A stretch of DNA of 64,000 bases from positions 124,001-188,000 of the forward strand of contig JADZER010000030.1 in the NCBI GenBank assembly GCA_020850415.1. The letters run 5' to 3'. The DNA is from Phycisphaerales bacterium. GTDB taxonomy: Bacteria > Planctomycetota > Phycisphaerae > Phycisphaerales > UBA1924. Shown here one piece after another: positions 26,055 through 34,553 of this stretch. Each line of letters opens with the position of its first letter. Position 1 is the stretch's first letter. Under the pieces are notes generated by a model that was not told the origin of the DNA, made no database searches, and saw only the letters and a program-made list of their open reading frames with translations. A program made the position numbers and the translations under genes.

Positions 26055-27079
26055 GACTTGTACCCGTTGGGGTGCTCGTTGAACCAGTTCCACGCCGTCG
26101 CGACGATCGCGTCCAGGTCGGTGGTCGCGGCGGTCCAGCCGAGTTCCTCCCTGATCTTCGCGGGGTTGGCGAACAGGCGCGGGGGGTCGCCGGGCCGGCG
26201 GTCACCCTTGCGGACCTCGAAGTCCACGCCCGTCACGCGGCGCACGCTGTCGAGCACCTCCATCACCGAGTAGCCCTTGCCGATGCCCAGGTTGTACGCC
26301 CGCGCGTCGCCGGGGCGCAGAGACCGCATCACCGCCACATGCGCATCGACGAGGTCCTCCACATGGATGTAGTCGCGCACGCAGGTACCGTCGGGCGTCG
26401 GGTAGTCCTCGCCGAACACCGTCACCGCCTCGCGGAGCCCGAGCACCGTCTGCAGCACAACCGGGATGATGTGGGTCTCGGGGTCGTGGTCCTCGCCGAT
26501 CAGACCGTCGGGGTCCGACCCCGCGACATTGAAGTACCGCAGGGCCGCGAAACCGAACGGCTTCTCGCCCTGGGCCGCGGCCGCGCACGCGTCCCGCAGC
26601 ATGTGCTCGACATGGAGCTTGCTCATGCCGTAGGGGTTGATCGGGCGCTGCGGGCAGTGCTCGGGGATGGGGATGAACTCCTCCGCCGGCTCGCCGTAGG
26701 TCGCGCATGTCGAGCTGAAAATGATCCTCCCGACGCCCGCCTCGAGCGCCTCCTCGATCAGCGTGAGCGCCGACGCGGCGTTGTTGCGGTAGTAGAGGAG
26801 CGGGCGCTGCACGCTCTCGCCCACCTGGGCGAGCGCCGCGAAGTGCATGATCGCGTCCACGCCGTGATCCCCCAGCACCGACCGCACGCGCTCCCGGTCG
26901 CCGATGTCCGCCTTCACAAAGGTCAGCCGCCCGTCCGCGACGGTCTGGAGCGCCTCGATCGCCTCCATGTGCCCCACCGAGAGGTTGTCGAGCACCACGA
27001 CGGTCTCACCCTCCGCCAGCAGCCGCTTGACCGCGTGCGACCCGATGTACCCCGCCCCACCTGTCACCAGTACCGCCAT
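26051..27079 (-). CDS. galE: UDP-glucose 4-epimerase
   Basis: 342-aa NAD-dependent short-chain epimerase interconverting UDP-glucose and UDP-galactose. The Rossmann motif TGGAGYIGSH, catalytic SST...YGMSK (NPYGMSKLHVE) and sugar-binding LRYFNVAGSDPDG are all present. TCVRDYIHVEDL and YNLGIGKGYSV are GalE signatures. The start ATG has a strong AAAGGAG ribosome site. The stop overlaps the start of the downstream hydrolase gene. No other Leloir genes are near, so it probably serves surface polysaccharide synthesis rather than galactose use. Confidence 0.95.
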   Translation of the reverse strand: MAVLVTGGAGYIGSHAVKRLLAEGETVVVLDNLSVGHMEAIEALQTVADGRLTFVKADIGDRERVRSVLGDHGVDAIMHFAALAQVGESVQRPLLYYRNNAASALTLIEEALEAGVGRIIFSSTCATYGEPAEEFIPIPEHCPQRPINPYGMSKLHVEHMLRDACAAAAQGEKPFGFAALRYFNVAGSDPDGLIGEDHDPETHIIPVVLQTVLGLREAVTVFGEDYPTPDGTCVRDYIHVEDLVDAHVAVMRSLRPGDARAYNLGIGKGYSVMEVLDSVRRVTGVDFEVRKGDRRPGDPPRLFANPAKIREELGWTAATTDLDAIVATAWNWFNEHPNGYKS

Positions 27080-27227
27080 GGGTGCTCCTTTCCCCCGTCC
27101 ATGATAGTGGAGCCATGCGGTCCCCGCGGGGCCGCCCCGCACGCCCCGCCCCGCCGCCTCTCCGATCGCCGAACCCGCGCCCGAGTTCCGCGCCGCGCGA
27201 TCGCCCGCACCGCACAAATCACCCGCG

Positions 27228-28424
27228 TCAGCCCCCGACCCGGCCCGCCGCGAACTCCCGCGCCGCCCCGTCGATCGCCATGATCTCCGTGAGCGTCCCC
27301 GCCCGCGCGCAGGCGACGGTGGCGCACGCCTCGCCGACGATCTCGACGATCCGCCCGAAGGGGATGCACCTCCCGAGGAACGCCCCGACCGCGACCTCGT
27401 TGGCCGCGTTGAACACCGCCCCCGCGCCGCCGCCGCGCCGGATCGCCTCGAACGCCAGGCCGATCGCCGGGAACCGCGCCGGGTCGGGCTCTGCGAACTC
27501 CAGACTCGCGAGCGCCCGCCAGTCGATCGCCCGCGCGCACCCCTCCGCCCGCATCGGCCAGGTCAGCGCCAGCTGGATCGGGCACCGCATGTCCGGCGCC
27601 GAGAGCTGCGCGATGCTCGACCCGTCGGCCAGCTCCGCGATCGCGTGCACGATCGACTGCGGGTGGATCAGCACCCCCAGCCGGTCCGCCGATAGATCAA
27701 ACAGCCACCGGGCCTCGATCAGCTCCAGCCCCTTGTTCACCATCGTCGCCGAGTCGATCGTGTTCTTCGGCCCCATCGACCATGTCGGGTGCGCCAGCGC
27801 CTCCTCCACAGTCGCCGCACGCATCCGCTCTACCGGCGTCGTCCGGAACGGCCCGCCCGAGGCAGTAATGATCGCCCGGCGCACCACCGCCGGCGCCGGC
27901 GTCGGCGGCACCAGCAGCTCCCCGCGCGGGCACAGCCCCTGCAGGCACTGCCACAGCCCCGAGTGCTCGCTATCGACGGGCAGCAGCCTCGCCCCCGACC
28001 GCCTCGCCGCGGGCACCACGAGCTGCCCCGCCGCGACCAGCGCCTCCTTGTTCGCCAGCGCGATGTCGATCCCCATCTCCGCCGCCGCCAGCGTCGCCGG
28101 GATCCCCGCCGCCCCCACCATCGCCGTCACCACCAGGTCCGGGCGGGTCGCCCGCACCAGTTCCTCGGCCGCGCCGGCCCCCCGCAGCACCCTCGCCCGC
28201 GTCTGGATCGTCCCGTCTTCATCCCCCAGCGCCAGCACCGGGACGCCGAACCTCGCCGCCTGGTCGGCGAGCATCCCGCCGTTCGACCTGGCCAAGAGCC
28301 CCACCACCTCGAACCGCTGGCGCGACTGGCCCCGCTCGGCCAGCGCGTTCAGGTGCGCGACCGCCTCGAGCGTCTGCGTGCCGATTGACCCGGTAGAACC
28401 CAGGATGACCAGCCGCCGGTGCAT
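27228..28424 (-). CDS. dxr: 1-deoxy-D-xylulose-5-phosphate reductoisomerase
   Basis: 398-aa NADPH-dependent enzyme of the MEP isoprenoid pathway. Motifs are LGSTGSIGTQTLEAV (NADPH), PVDSEHSGLWQCLQG, ITASGGPFRTTP, HPTWSMGPKNTIDSATMVNKGLELIEA and HPQSIVHAIAELADGS, with the acidic metal ligands in place. I use ATG 28424 (MHRRLVILGSTG), which matches the family N-terminus; the track GTG lies eight codons upstream. The gene stands alone here, without rseP, bamA or other usual partners. Confidence 0.95.
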   Translation of the reverse strand: MHRRLVILGSTGSIGTQTLEAVAHLNALAERGQSRQRFEVVGLLARSNGGMLADQAARFGVPVLALGDEDGTIQTRARVLRGAGAAEELVRATRPDLVVTAMVGAAGIPATLAAAEMGIDIALANKEALVAAGQLVVPAARRSGARLLPVDSEHSGLWQCLQGLCPRGELLVPPTPAPAVVRRAIITASGGPFRTTPVERMRAATVEEALAHPTWSMGPKNTIDSATMVNKGLELIEARWLFDLSADRLGVLIHPQSIVHAIAELADGSSIAQLSAPDMRCPIQLALTWPMRAEGCARAIDWRALASLEFAEPDPARFPAIGLAFEAIRRGGGAGAVFNAANEVAVGAFLGRCIPFGRIVEIVGEACATVACARAGTLTEIMAIDGAAREFAAGRVGG

Positions 28425-28530
28425 GAGATGGGAGTCGGGCAAGCTCACCGCCGCATTGTTGCTTCAAGGAGCCGCGCCGGCGCTCCTGGGCTGAATCACC
28501 ACTGGCCGAATCCGAAGTACCATCTAGACG

Positions 28531-29097
28531 ATGGACACGCAAGCGGGCAGCGCGGGCATCACTCGGTGGGACCGCCTGATCGCTCCCTACTACGGGGCCG
28601 GACTCGTACGGTTCGGGGCCGCGGAAGAACTGGTCAAACGCCAGGAACTCCGGACCGGGGGTTTCGAGGTGCTGCTCGCCCGGGCCCGAGACGCACCGGA
28701 CGCCGAGTCTCGATCGCGGGCGTGTCAGGCGTTGTTGGCCGAGTACGAACGCCGGCTCGATGCGTGGGCGGTCTGGCGGCGCAACTGGTTCAAGGACGAC
28801 GATCTCGCCCGGTGGCTGGCCGGCATCACCACCACCGGACCCGGCGGCAGCGCGGCGCTGTTCTGGGCCCCGGTGCTCTTCGCGGTCGTCTGCATCCGTC
28901 GCGTGCTCGGGACCGGCTCGATACCGCAATTACACCGTGCGCTCAGGCACCGCCGGTGCCCGGACTGTTGGTACGATCTGTCACGCTGCCCGCCGCCGAT
29001 CGGCACCGACGCCTTCGGTGCCCGCATCTGCCCACATCGCTGCCCTGCATGCGGCGGTCTGTGGCCCCTGCTGCCTTCGCCCGCCCAGCACCGCTGA
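28531..29097 (+). CDS. Planctomycete-type zinc-ribbon membrane protein
   Basis: 188-aa protein of unknown function. The N-terminal ~100 residues are helical and charged. A hydrophobic segment (GSAALFWAPVLFAVVCIRRVLG) is a likely single membrane helix. It ends in a zinc-ribbon-like motif, CPDCWYDLSRCP...RCPACGGLWP, that closely follows the CPxCxYDL-CPxC pattern common in planctomycete small membrane proteins. Four Cys in two CPxC knuckles can bind Zn. It lies between dxr and gpsA, both on the opposite strand. Confidence 0.7.
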   Translation: MDTQAGSAGITRWDRLIAPYYGAGLVRFGAAEELVKRQELRTGGFEVLLARARDAPDAESRSRACQALLAEYERRLDAWAVWRRNWFKDDDLARWLAGITTTGPGGSAALFWAPVLFAVVCIRRVLGTGSIPQLHRALRHRRCPDCWYDLSRCPPPIGTDAFGARICPHRCPACGGLWPLLPSPAQHR

Positions 29098-29104
29098 GGG
29101 ACCC

Positions 29105-30181
29105 CTACCCCACCCGCTCCTGCTTGAGTTCCCGGCTCATCAGCCTCCCGATCGCCCGGATCGGGTCCACACCCTCGAAAAGGACCGCATGCACCGCCTC
29201 GGTGATCGGCATCTCCACCCTGTACTTCTGCGCCAGGTCCATCACGCTCCGCGTCGTCGCCACGCCCTCCACCACAAAGGGCGACTCCCGCAGGTACTCC
29301 GAGAGCTTGCGCCCCTTGCCCAGAGCCTCGCCGCACGAGCGGTTGCGCCCCTCGGGGCTGAAGCAGGTCGTCGCCAGGTCACCGACCCCGGCGATGCCGA
29401 AGAAGGTCCCCGGGCTGGCCCCCATCGCCCCGCCCAGGCGAGCGATCTCGGCCAACCCCCGGGCCAGGAGCGCGCTCTTGGCGTTGTACCCCGCCTGCAG
29501 CCCGTCGAGCACGCCCGCCGCCAGGGCGATCACATTCTTCGTCGCGGCAGCCAACTCCACCCCCAGGACATCCGGATTGGTGTAGATCCGCAGGTAGCTG
29601 GTGCTGAACAGGCGCTGCACCCGCTCGGCGAACGCCGGGTCGTCGCTGGCGGCGATCATGGTCGCGGGCAGCCCCCGCGCCAGCTCGGCCGCGATCGTCG
29701 GCCCGCTGAGCACCGCCATCGGCCGGGGCTTGGCGTCCGGGTCGTCTCCCAGTACTTCGGCGATGATCTGCGTGGGGCGGAGCAGCGTCTGGTTCTCGAT
29801 CCCCTTGGCCACGCTCACAACCCCAGCCCCGGCAGGCACATGCGCCCGGAGCCTGGTCCACGCCTCCCGGGTGAACTGCACCGGGACCGCGCTGACGATG
29901 AGCCCCGCCCCCTCCAGCGCGTCCGCGTCGTGGAAGCACACCTTTGCCGCCTCCGGCAGCTCGAACCCCGGCAGGCGGTGGCTCCGGCGGGTCTGGGCGA
30001 GGGCCCCGGCCTCGTCCAGGCTGTGGCCCCACATCCGCACCGTCGGGGCCGCGCCGCCCGTCCCCCCGTTGGCGCAGGCGCCCAGCGTCGGGTCCGCGCC
30101 CAGCACCAGGGGTGCGCAGACCAGCCCCATCTGCCCCAGGCCCAGGATGCAGACGGTCGGTGATAGCGGGGTCTCGGCCAT
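29105..30181 (-). CDS. gpsA: Glycerol-3-phosphate dehydrogenase [NAD(P)+]
   Basis: 358-aa soluble dehydrogenase making sn-glycerol-3-phosphate for phospholipids. The N-terminal Rossmann loop CILGLGQMG, SVAKGIE, LSGPTIAAE, ATKNVIALAAGVLDGL (catalytic Lys) and GVGDLATTCFSPEGRNRSCG are all GpsA signatures. It is slightly longer than typical (~330 aa), mainly from extra residues between the first beta-alpha unit and the MWGHSL segment. The track start at 30313 is too early; ATG 30181 gives the standard N-terminus. Confidence 0.94.
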   Translation of the reverse strand: MAETPLSPTVCILGLGQMGLVCAPLVLGADPTLGACANGGTGGAAPTVRMWGHSLDEAGALAQTRRSHRLPGFELPEAAKVCFHDADALEGAGLIVSAVPVQFTREAWTRLRAHVPAGAGVVSVAKGIENQTLLRPTQIIAEVLGDDPDAKPRPMAVLSGPTIAAELARGLPATMIAASDDPAFAERVQRLFSTSYLRIYTNPDVLGVELAAATKNVIALAAGVLDGLQAGYNAKSALLARGLAEIARLGGAMGASPGTFFGIAGVGDLATTCFSPEGRNRSCGEALGKGRKLSEYLRESPFVVEGVATTRSVMDLAQKYRVEMPITEAVHAVLFEGVDPIRAIGRLMSRELKQERVG

Positions 30182-30421
30182 GGCGCCCTCGGTGGTTCTG
30201 CTGGGTCGTCCGGGAAGCGGACGCTTGGGAGAGCATACGGCCCGAACCCACGCCCCACCCCGCCCGTACCGTTGGAGGCCCGCGAACCGGCGGCCTGGGC
30301 ATACCATGCCCACCCTCGCCCCGGCCCTCCAGACCGGGCGCCTGTCAGGAATCCCCCGCCCGCACTCGCCGGGCCGACGAGAACGCCCGCACCACCCCTC
30401 GTACCCAGGGAGCCGCTGCCG

Positions 30422-32467
30422 ATGGCCTCAGCCGCGCACAACCACACCCATGGCCCCGACTGCGATCACCACCACGAGCACGAGAACAGCCGCATGGTCG
30501 CCTGCTCGCACGGCGACACCTCGGAGCGGAGCCTGGTCCTGTACTTCGTCGGCGCGATCCTCCTCCTGGCCACCAGGGCCGCCGACTGGCTCGGGGCCAC
30601 CGACAGCAATGTCGCCCAGCTCCCGGCGGTCGCGGCGGCGGTGCTGCTGAGTTTCTCGCTGTTCAACGAGGCCCGCAAGGAGATCCAGCGGGGCGCCGCG
30701 AGCAGCTCGACCCTGGCGGCCATCGCCATCATCGCCGCGATCGCGGTCGGCAAGTACGAGACCGCCGGGTGGCTGGCGTTCATCCTGCTGGTGGCCGACG
30801 CGGTGCTGAACCGCACGGCGTTCGGCGCCCGCCGCGCGATCGAGGATCTCATCGCCCTCACCCCCGACAGCGCCCGACTCCTGATCGAAGGGCGCGAGCA
30901 GGAGGTCAGCCTCGGCGAGGTCAAGGTCGGCGACATCGTCCGCGTGCGGCCCGGGGAGAACCTGCCCGTCGACGGCGTCGTCGTCACGGGGCGCACCACG
31001 ATCAACCAGGCCTCGCTCACCGGCGAGGCCGCGCCCGTCGAGGTGCAGGAGGGCGACGAGGTCTACGCCGGCACGACGAACCTCACCGGCCCGCTCGACC
31101 TCCGCGCCACGCTCGTGGGCGAGGACACGACGATCGGCAAGGTCAGCCAGCTCATCCGCGAGGCCGAGGAAACCCGCTCGCCCCGCCAGGCCCTCATCGA
31201 GCAGGTCGCCCGCTTCTTCGTGCCCGTCGCCCTGTCGGTCGCGGGTGTGGTGTGGTTCGTGATGAGCCAGAACCCCGAGAAGCAGGCGGAGGCCACGCTG
31301 ACCGCCATCACCGTCCTCATCGTCTGCTGCCCCGCGTCGCTGCTGCTCTCCAGCCCCAGCGCCACTGTCGCCGCCTTCGCCTCCGCCGCCCGACTGGGCA
31401 TCCTCATCAAGGAGGTCAACTACCTCGAGGCCGCCGCCTCCGTCGACGCTGTCGTCATGGACAAGACCGGCACCATCACCACCGGCCGGTTCGAGGTCTC
31501 CCGGCTCGCGCCCGCCGCGGGCATCGAGGGCGTCGAGCTGCTCCAGGCCGCCGCCAACGGGGAGCAGCACTCCAACCACCCGCTGGCGCTCTCCATCCTG
31601 CGGACCGCCCGCCAGGCGAAGATCAACCCCGACGGCTCGGACCAGCACGAGGAGATCCACGGGCGCGGCGTGCGGGCCCGCACCAGCATGGGCGAGCTCT
31701 GTGTCGGGCGCGCGACCTGGATCCGCGAGATCGCCCCCCACACCGCCCCCGACATCGGCGCCGTCGAGCAGAAGATCGAGGGGATGACCGGCGTCCATGT
31801 CCTGCGCGACGGACGCTACCTCGGCGCGGTCGGCCTCGAGGACAAGGTCAAGCCCGGCACCACAGCCGTCATCAACCACCTCCGCGACCTCGGCGTCCGC
31901 ATGATCGCCATCTTCACCGGCGACCGGCTCAGCGTCGCCAAGCGCGTCGGCCAGGCCGTCGGCGTCGACGCCATCGAGGCCGAGTGCCTCCCTGAGGAGA
32001 AACACGAGCAGATCAAGCAGATGGTCGCCCAGGGCTACCGCGTCATGATGGTCGGCGACGGCATCAACGACGGGCCCTCCCTCGCCGCGGCCGATGTCGG
32101 CGTCGCCATGGGCCTGTCGGGCTCCGACATCGCGACCAACTCGGCCGGCATCGCCCTCATGACCGACGACCTCAACCGGATCCCGTTCCTCATGGAGCTG
32201 GCCCGGCGCACCCGCGTGATCATCGGCCAGAACATCGCCGCCTCGGTCGTCATCGTCCTGATCGGGCTGGTCATCGCCGCCACCGGCATGCTCGAGGTCT
32301 GGGAGGCCGGCCTCTACCACTTCGCCGGCGAGATCTTCGTCTTCGCCAACAGCTTCCGGCTCTTCCGCTTCGGCGAGAACTTCACCGAGGCCGAGGAAGC
32401 CGGCAAGTCGCCCCAGATGACCCGGCGCGAGGCCAGCCTCCGCGGCCTGAGCGCCCAGGGCGCCTGA
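30422..32467 (+). CDS. Heavy-metal translocating P1B-type ATPase with CCPAS motif
   Basis: 681-aa metal-exporting ATPase of the inner membrane. A His-rich N-terminus (HNHTHGPDCDHHHEHE) may bind Zn, Co or Ni. Eight membrane helices are visible. The actuator TGEAAP, phosphorylation DKTGTITTG, HP motif SNHPLALSI and hinge GDGINDGPSLAAADVGVAMG are intact. The ion-binding motif in helix 6 is CCPAS rather than the common CPC, and helix 8 carries AGEIFVFANSFRLF. Substrate therefore cannot be read from the usual CPC/SPC rules. No metalloregulator or chaperone is adjacent. A clear terminator follows. Confidence 0.9.
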   Translation: MASAAHNHTHGPDCDHHHEHENSRMVACSHGDTSERSLVLYFVGAILLLATRAADWLGATDSNVAQLPAVAAAVLLSFSLFNEARKEIQRGAASSSTLAAIAIIAAIAVGKYETAGWLAFILLVADAVLNRTAFGARRAIEDLIALTPDSARLLIEGREQEVSLGEVKVGDIVRVRPGENLPVDGVVVTGRTTINQASLTGEAAPVEVQEGDEVYAGTTNLTGPLDLRATLVGEDTTIGKVSQLIREAEETRSPRQALIEQVARFFVPVALSVAGVVWFVMSQNPEKQAEATLTAITVLIVCCPASLLLSSPSATVAAFASAARLGILIKEVNYLEAAASVDAVVMDKTGTITTGRFEVSRLAPAAGIEGVELLQAAANGEQHSNHPLALSILRTARQAKINPDGSDQHEEIHGRGVRARTSMGELCVGRATWIREIAPHTAPDIGAVEQKIEGMTGVHVLRDGRYLGAVGLEDKVKPGTTAVINHLRDLGVRMIAIFTGDRLSVAKRVGQAVGVDAIEAECLPEEKHEQIKQMVAQGYRVMMVGDGINDGPSLAAADVGVAMGLSGSDIATNSAGIALMTDDLNRIPFLMELARRTRVIIGQNIAASVVIVLIGLVIAATGMLEVWEAGLYHFAGEIFVFANSFRLFRFGENFTEAEEAGKSPQMTRREASLRGLSAQGA

Positions 32468-32510
32468 CCCGCCGACCGCTCCTTCAGCCAGAAGCCCCCC
32501 ACCCGAAAGA

Positions 32511-32547
32511 CCAAAGCCCCGGGCACACGCCCGGGGCTCTTTGTTTC
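32511..32547 (+). terminator. Rho-independent terminator after the P-type ATPase
   Basis: AGCCCCGGG (32515-32523) pairs with CCCGGGGCT (32530-32538) around a six-base loop, followed by CTTTGTTT. It lies 44 bp after the ATPase stop and ends that transcription unit; the convergent gene ends at 32620. Confidence 0.9.
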
Positions 32548-32619
32548 ATCACCCGCACCCGCCGCCCCCCTCCCCCACCACCATCACCATCACGCGAGCC
32601 CGGCGCACGCCTCCAGAGC

Positions 32620-34518
32620 TCAGGGCCCCCCGCCGAGCTGCGTCAGCTCCGCCGCGTCCGCCTCGGCCTGCTTCTCGCGGATGTGCCCGGCCATGAGCCC
32701 CAGCGCCGCCTCCCGGTAGGCCGACCGCTCGCGCGCCGCCCGGCGCCCCACATGCCACAGCGCATCGACGGCGTCGTCCATCCCCGCCACCTCCGCCGGC
32801 AGCACCGCGTACGCCCGCAGGAACACCTCGTCCGATCCTGTCCGGTAGAGCGCGAACAGCGCCGCCGTCGCGACCTCCCCATTCAGCTTCTCCGGCTGGT
32901 CTCGCAGCATCGCCACGAACAGCCTCGCGACATCCGCGTCCCGGCCGAGCAGCGCCAGCCCCGTGTACATCTCCGCGTAGCGGCCCTCCGCGGCCGCGGC
33001 CTTGAACGCCCCGTCCAGCGGCACGGGGTCCGCCAGCCCCAGCGGCTCCTCGAGCCGGACCGGGCGCGGGCCGTACGCGAACAGCGGGTCCCCCAGCACC
33101 GCCACGCGCCAGGGCCCCCCGCCGTCGACCCGCACCGCGGCGCCGAACGCCATCCCCCCGATCAGCCGCTGCGCCACGATCGGTGTCGGCACGAACGCCT
33201 GCAGGTAGGGCTCGTGCACCGAGCCCGCGTAGACGAACACGCCTCGCTCGAGCCATTTCCCGCCCACGGTCGCGCTGCGGGCCGGCGACGCCGCCGACCA
33301 CGAGTGCACCATGTGCATCGCCGCGGGGATCTCCAGCAGCGGGATGTCCCCGGCCCACGCCTTGGACCCGCCCAGCTCGAACCACACCCGGTTGCCGCTG
33401 GAGTTGACCATCACCAGCCCGGCGTGCAGCGGGCGCTCGGCGCGGAGCTTCCAATCCGCCGGCGTGTTCCGGGGCTCGTCGTCCACCATCGTGAGGATGT
33501 CCGCCTTCTTGAGCACCTCCGCCGCGCCGGTGCAGTCCCACTGCCCCCACGGCTCGCCCGACCCGTACCCGTCGAACAGCCACGCGCTCTCGATCCCGAG
33601 GAACACCGAGCACATCGCTCGGTACGCCGCCCGCGGCTCGGTGCCGAACACCTGCCCCGCCCACGCCCAGCGCTCGCCGTCCGCGAGCCGCCCCAGCCGG
33701 TCGGTGGACGCCCCGAACTCCTCCGGCGCGGTCTCGTATCGCGCGGGCAGCCCCGCGCACACCGTGACCGCGTCGAGCAGATCGCCCAGCCCCCGCCAGG
33801 GCAGACCCGTCGCCTCGCACGCCGACTCGACCGCCTCGCACAGCCCGTCGATCTCGCCCGGCGCCAACCCCGCGTCCACCACCATCCCCGGCAGCTCCAG
33901 CCACGCGATGGGCTCGCCCCGGGCCGCCGCCAACGCCAGCGCCGCCGTCCACGCCGGGTCGCGCTCGTCGGCGATGATCACCCCGGGCGGCAGGTGGCGG
34001 TTCGCCACCCAGTACCCGACCAGCCCGTACGCACCCTCCCCACCGGTGACCTCCGGGTCGTACCCCCACGCCCGATAGAGCGCCGACTCCGTCAGCGCCC
34101 TCGCCCGCGGCACCGCCCGCCGCTCCCGCATCGCGCCCCCGGCGCTCGGCCCGTCGGGCCCCGCCTCCCACCGGACCACCGACTCGGGCCGGAAGCCCCG
34201 GACGAACCTCGCGATGTCCTCCCTGGCCGCCGCCGACCCGTCGTCGATCAGCACCGGGTAGATCGCGCTGGGCTTCCACCCCGCGATGGCCTCCGCGTAG
34301 CTCGCCGGGTCCGGCACGACGACGACCGTCGGGATCACCCCCCGGGCCCCGAGCGTCATGCCCGCGCGGCGCCCGAGCACCACGCCCGGGTGCGGGGGGG
34401 TCTCCGCCTGCCCGCCGGTCGCGGGCGCAACCGGCGGGGCGTCCTGCCCCAACGCCGAGGCCGCGAGCCCGAGGGCCGCGAGAAGCCCTCCGAGAGTCCG
34501 CCGGGTCTGTGTGCTCAT
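32620..34518 (-). CDS. Secreted unknown protein, gingipain/TIGR03790-like C-terminal region
   Basis: 632-aa protein with a signal peptide (RTLGGLLAALGLAASALG, then QDAPP). It is dominated by folded domains: VIPTVVVVPDPASYAEAIAGW, WVANRHLPPGVIIADERDPAW, ILTMVDDEP, and a late segment with VFVYAGSVHEPYLQAFVPTPIVAQRL...VAVLGDPLFAYGP. The last segment resembles the end of caspase-like gingipain/TIGR03790 domains (conserved EPY and GDPL). I do not see an unambiguous catalytic His-Cys pair. A helical, TPR-like tail (YAEMYTGLALLGRDADVARLFVAML) follows. Function unknown; a protease-related fold is inference. Confidence 0.65.
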   Translation of the reverse strand: MSTQTRRTLGGLLAALGLAASALGQDAPPVAPATGGQAETPPHPGVVLGRRAGMTLGARGVIPTVVVVPDPASYAEAIAGWKPSAIYPVLIDDGSAAAREDIARFVRGFRPESVVRWEAGPDGPSAGGAMRERRAVPRARALTESALYRAWGYDPEVTGGEGAYGLVGYWVANRHLPPGVIIADERDPAWTAALALAAARGEPIAWLELPGMVVDAGLAPGEIDGLCEAVESACEATGLPWRGLGDLLDAVTVCAGLPARYETAPEEFGASTDRLGRLADGERWAWAGQVFGTEPRAAYRAMCSVFLGIESAWLFDGYGSGEPWGQWDCTGAAEVLKKADILTMVDDEPRNTPADWKLRAERPLHAGLVMVNSSGNRVWFELGGSKAWAGDIPLLEIPAAMHMVHSWSAASPARSATVGGKWLERGVFVYAGSVHEPYLQAFVPTPIVAQRLIGGMAFGAAVRVDGGGPWRVAVLGDPLFAYGPRPVRLEEPLGLADPVPLDGAFKAAAAEGRYAEMYTGLALLGRDADVARLFVAMLRDQPEKLNGEVATAALFALYRTGSDEVFLRAYAVLPAEVAGMDDAVDALWHVGRRAARERSAYREAALGLMAGHIREKQAEADAAELTQLGGGP

Positions 34519-34553
34519 GGCCAGACTGTACCGCCCGCGTACACTCAGGCCGC

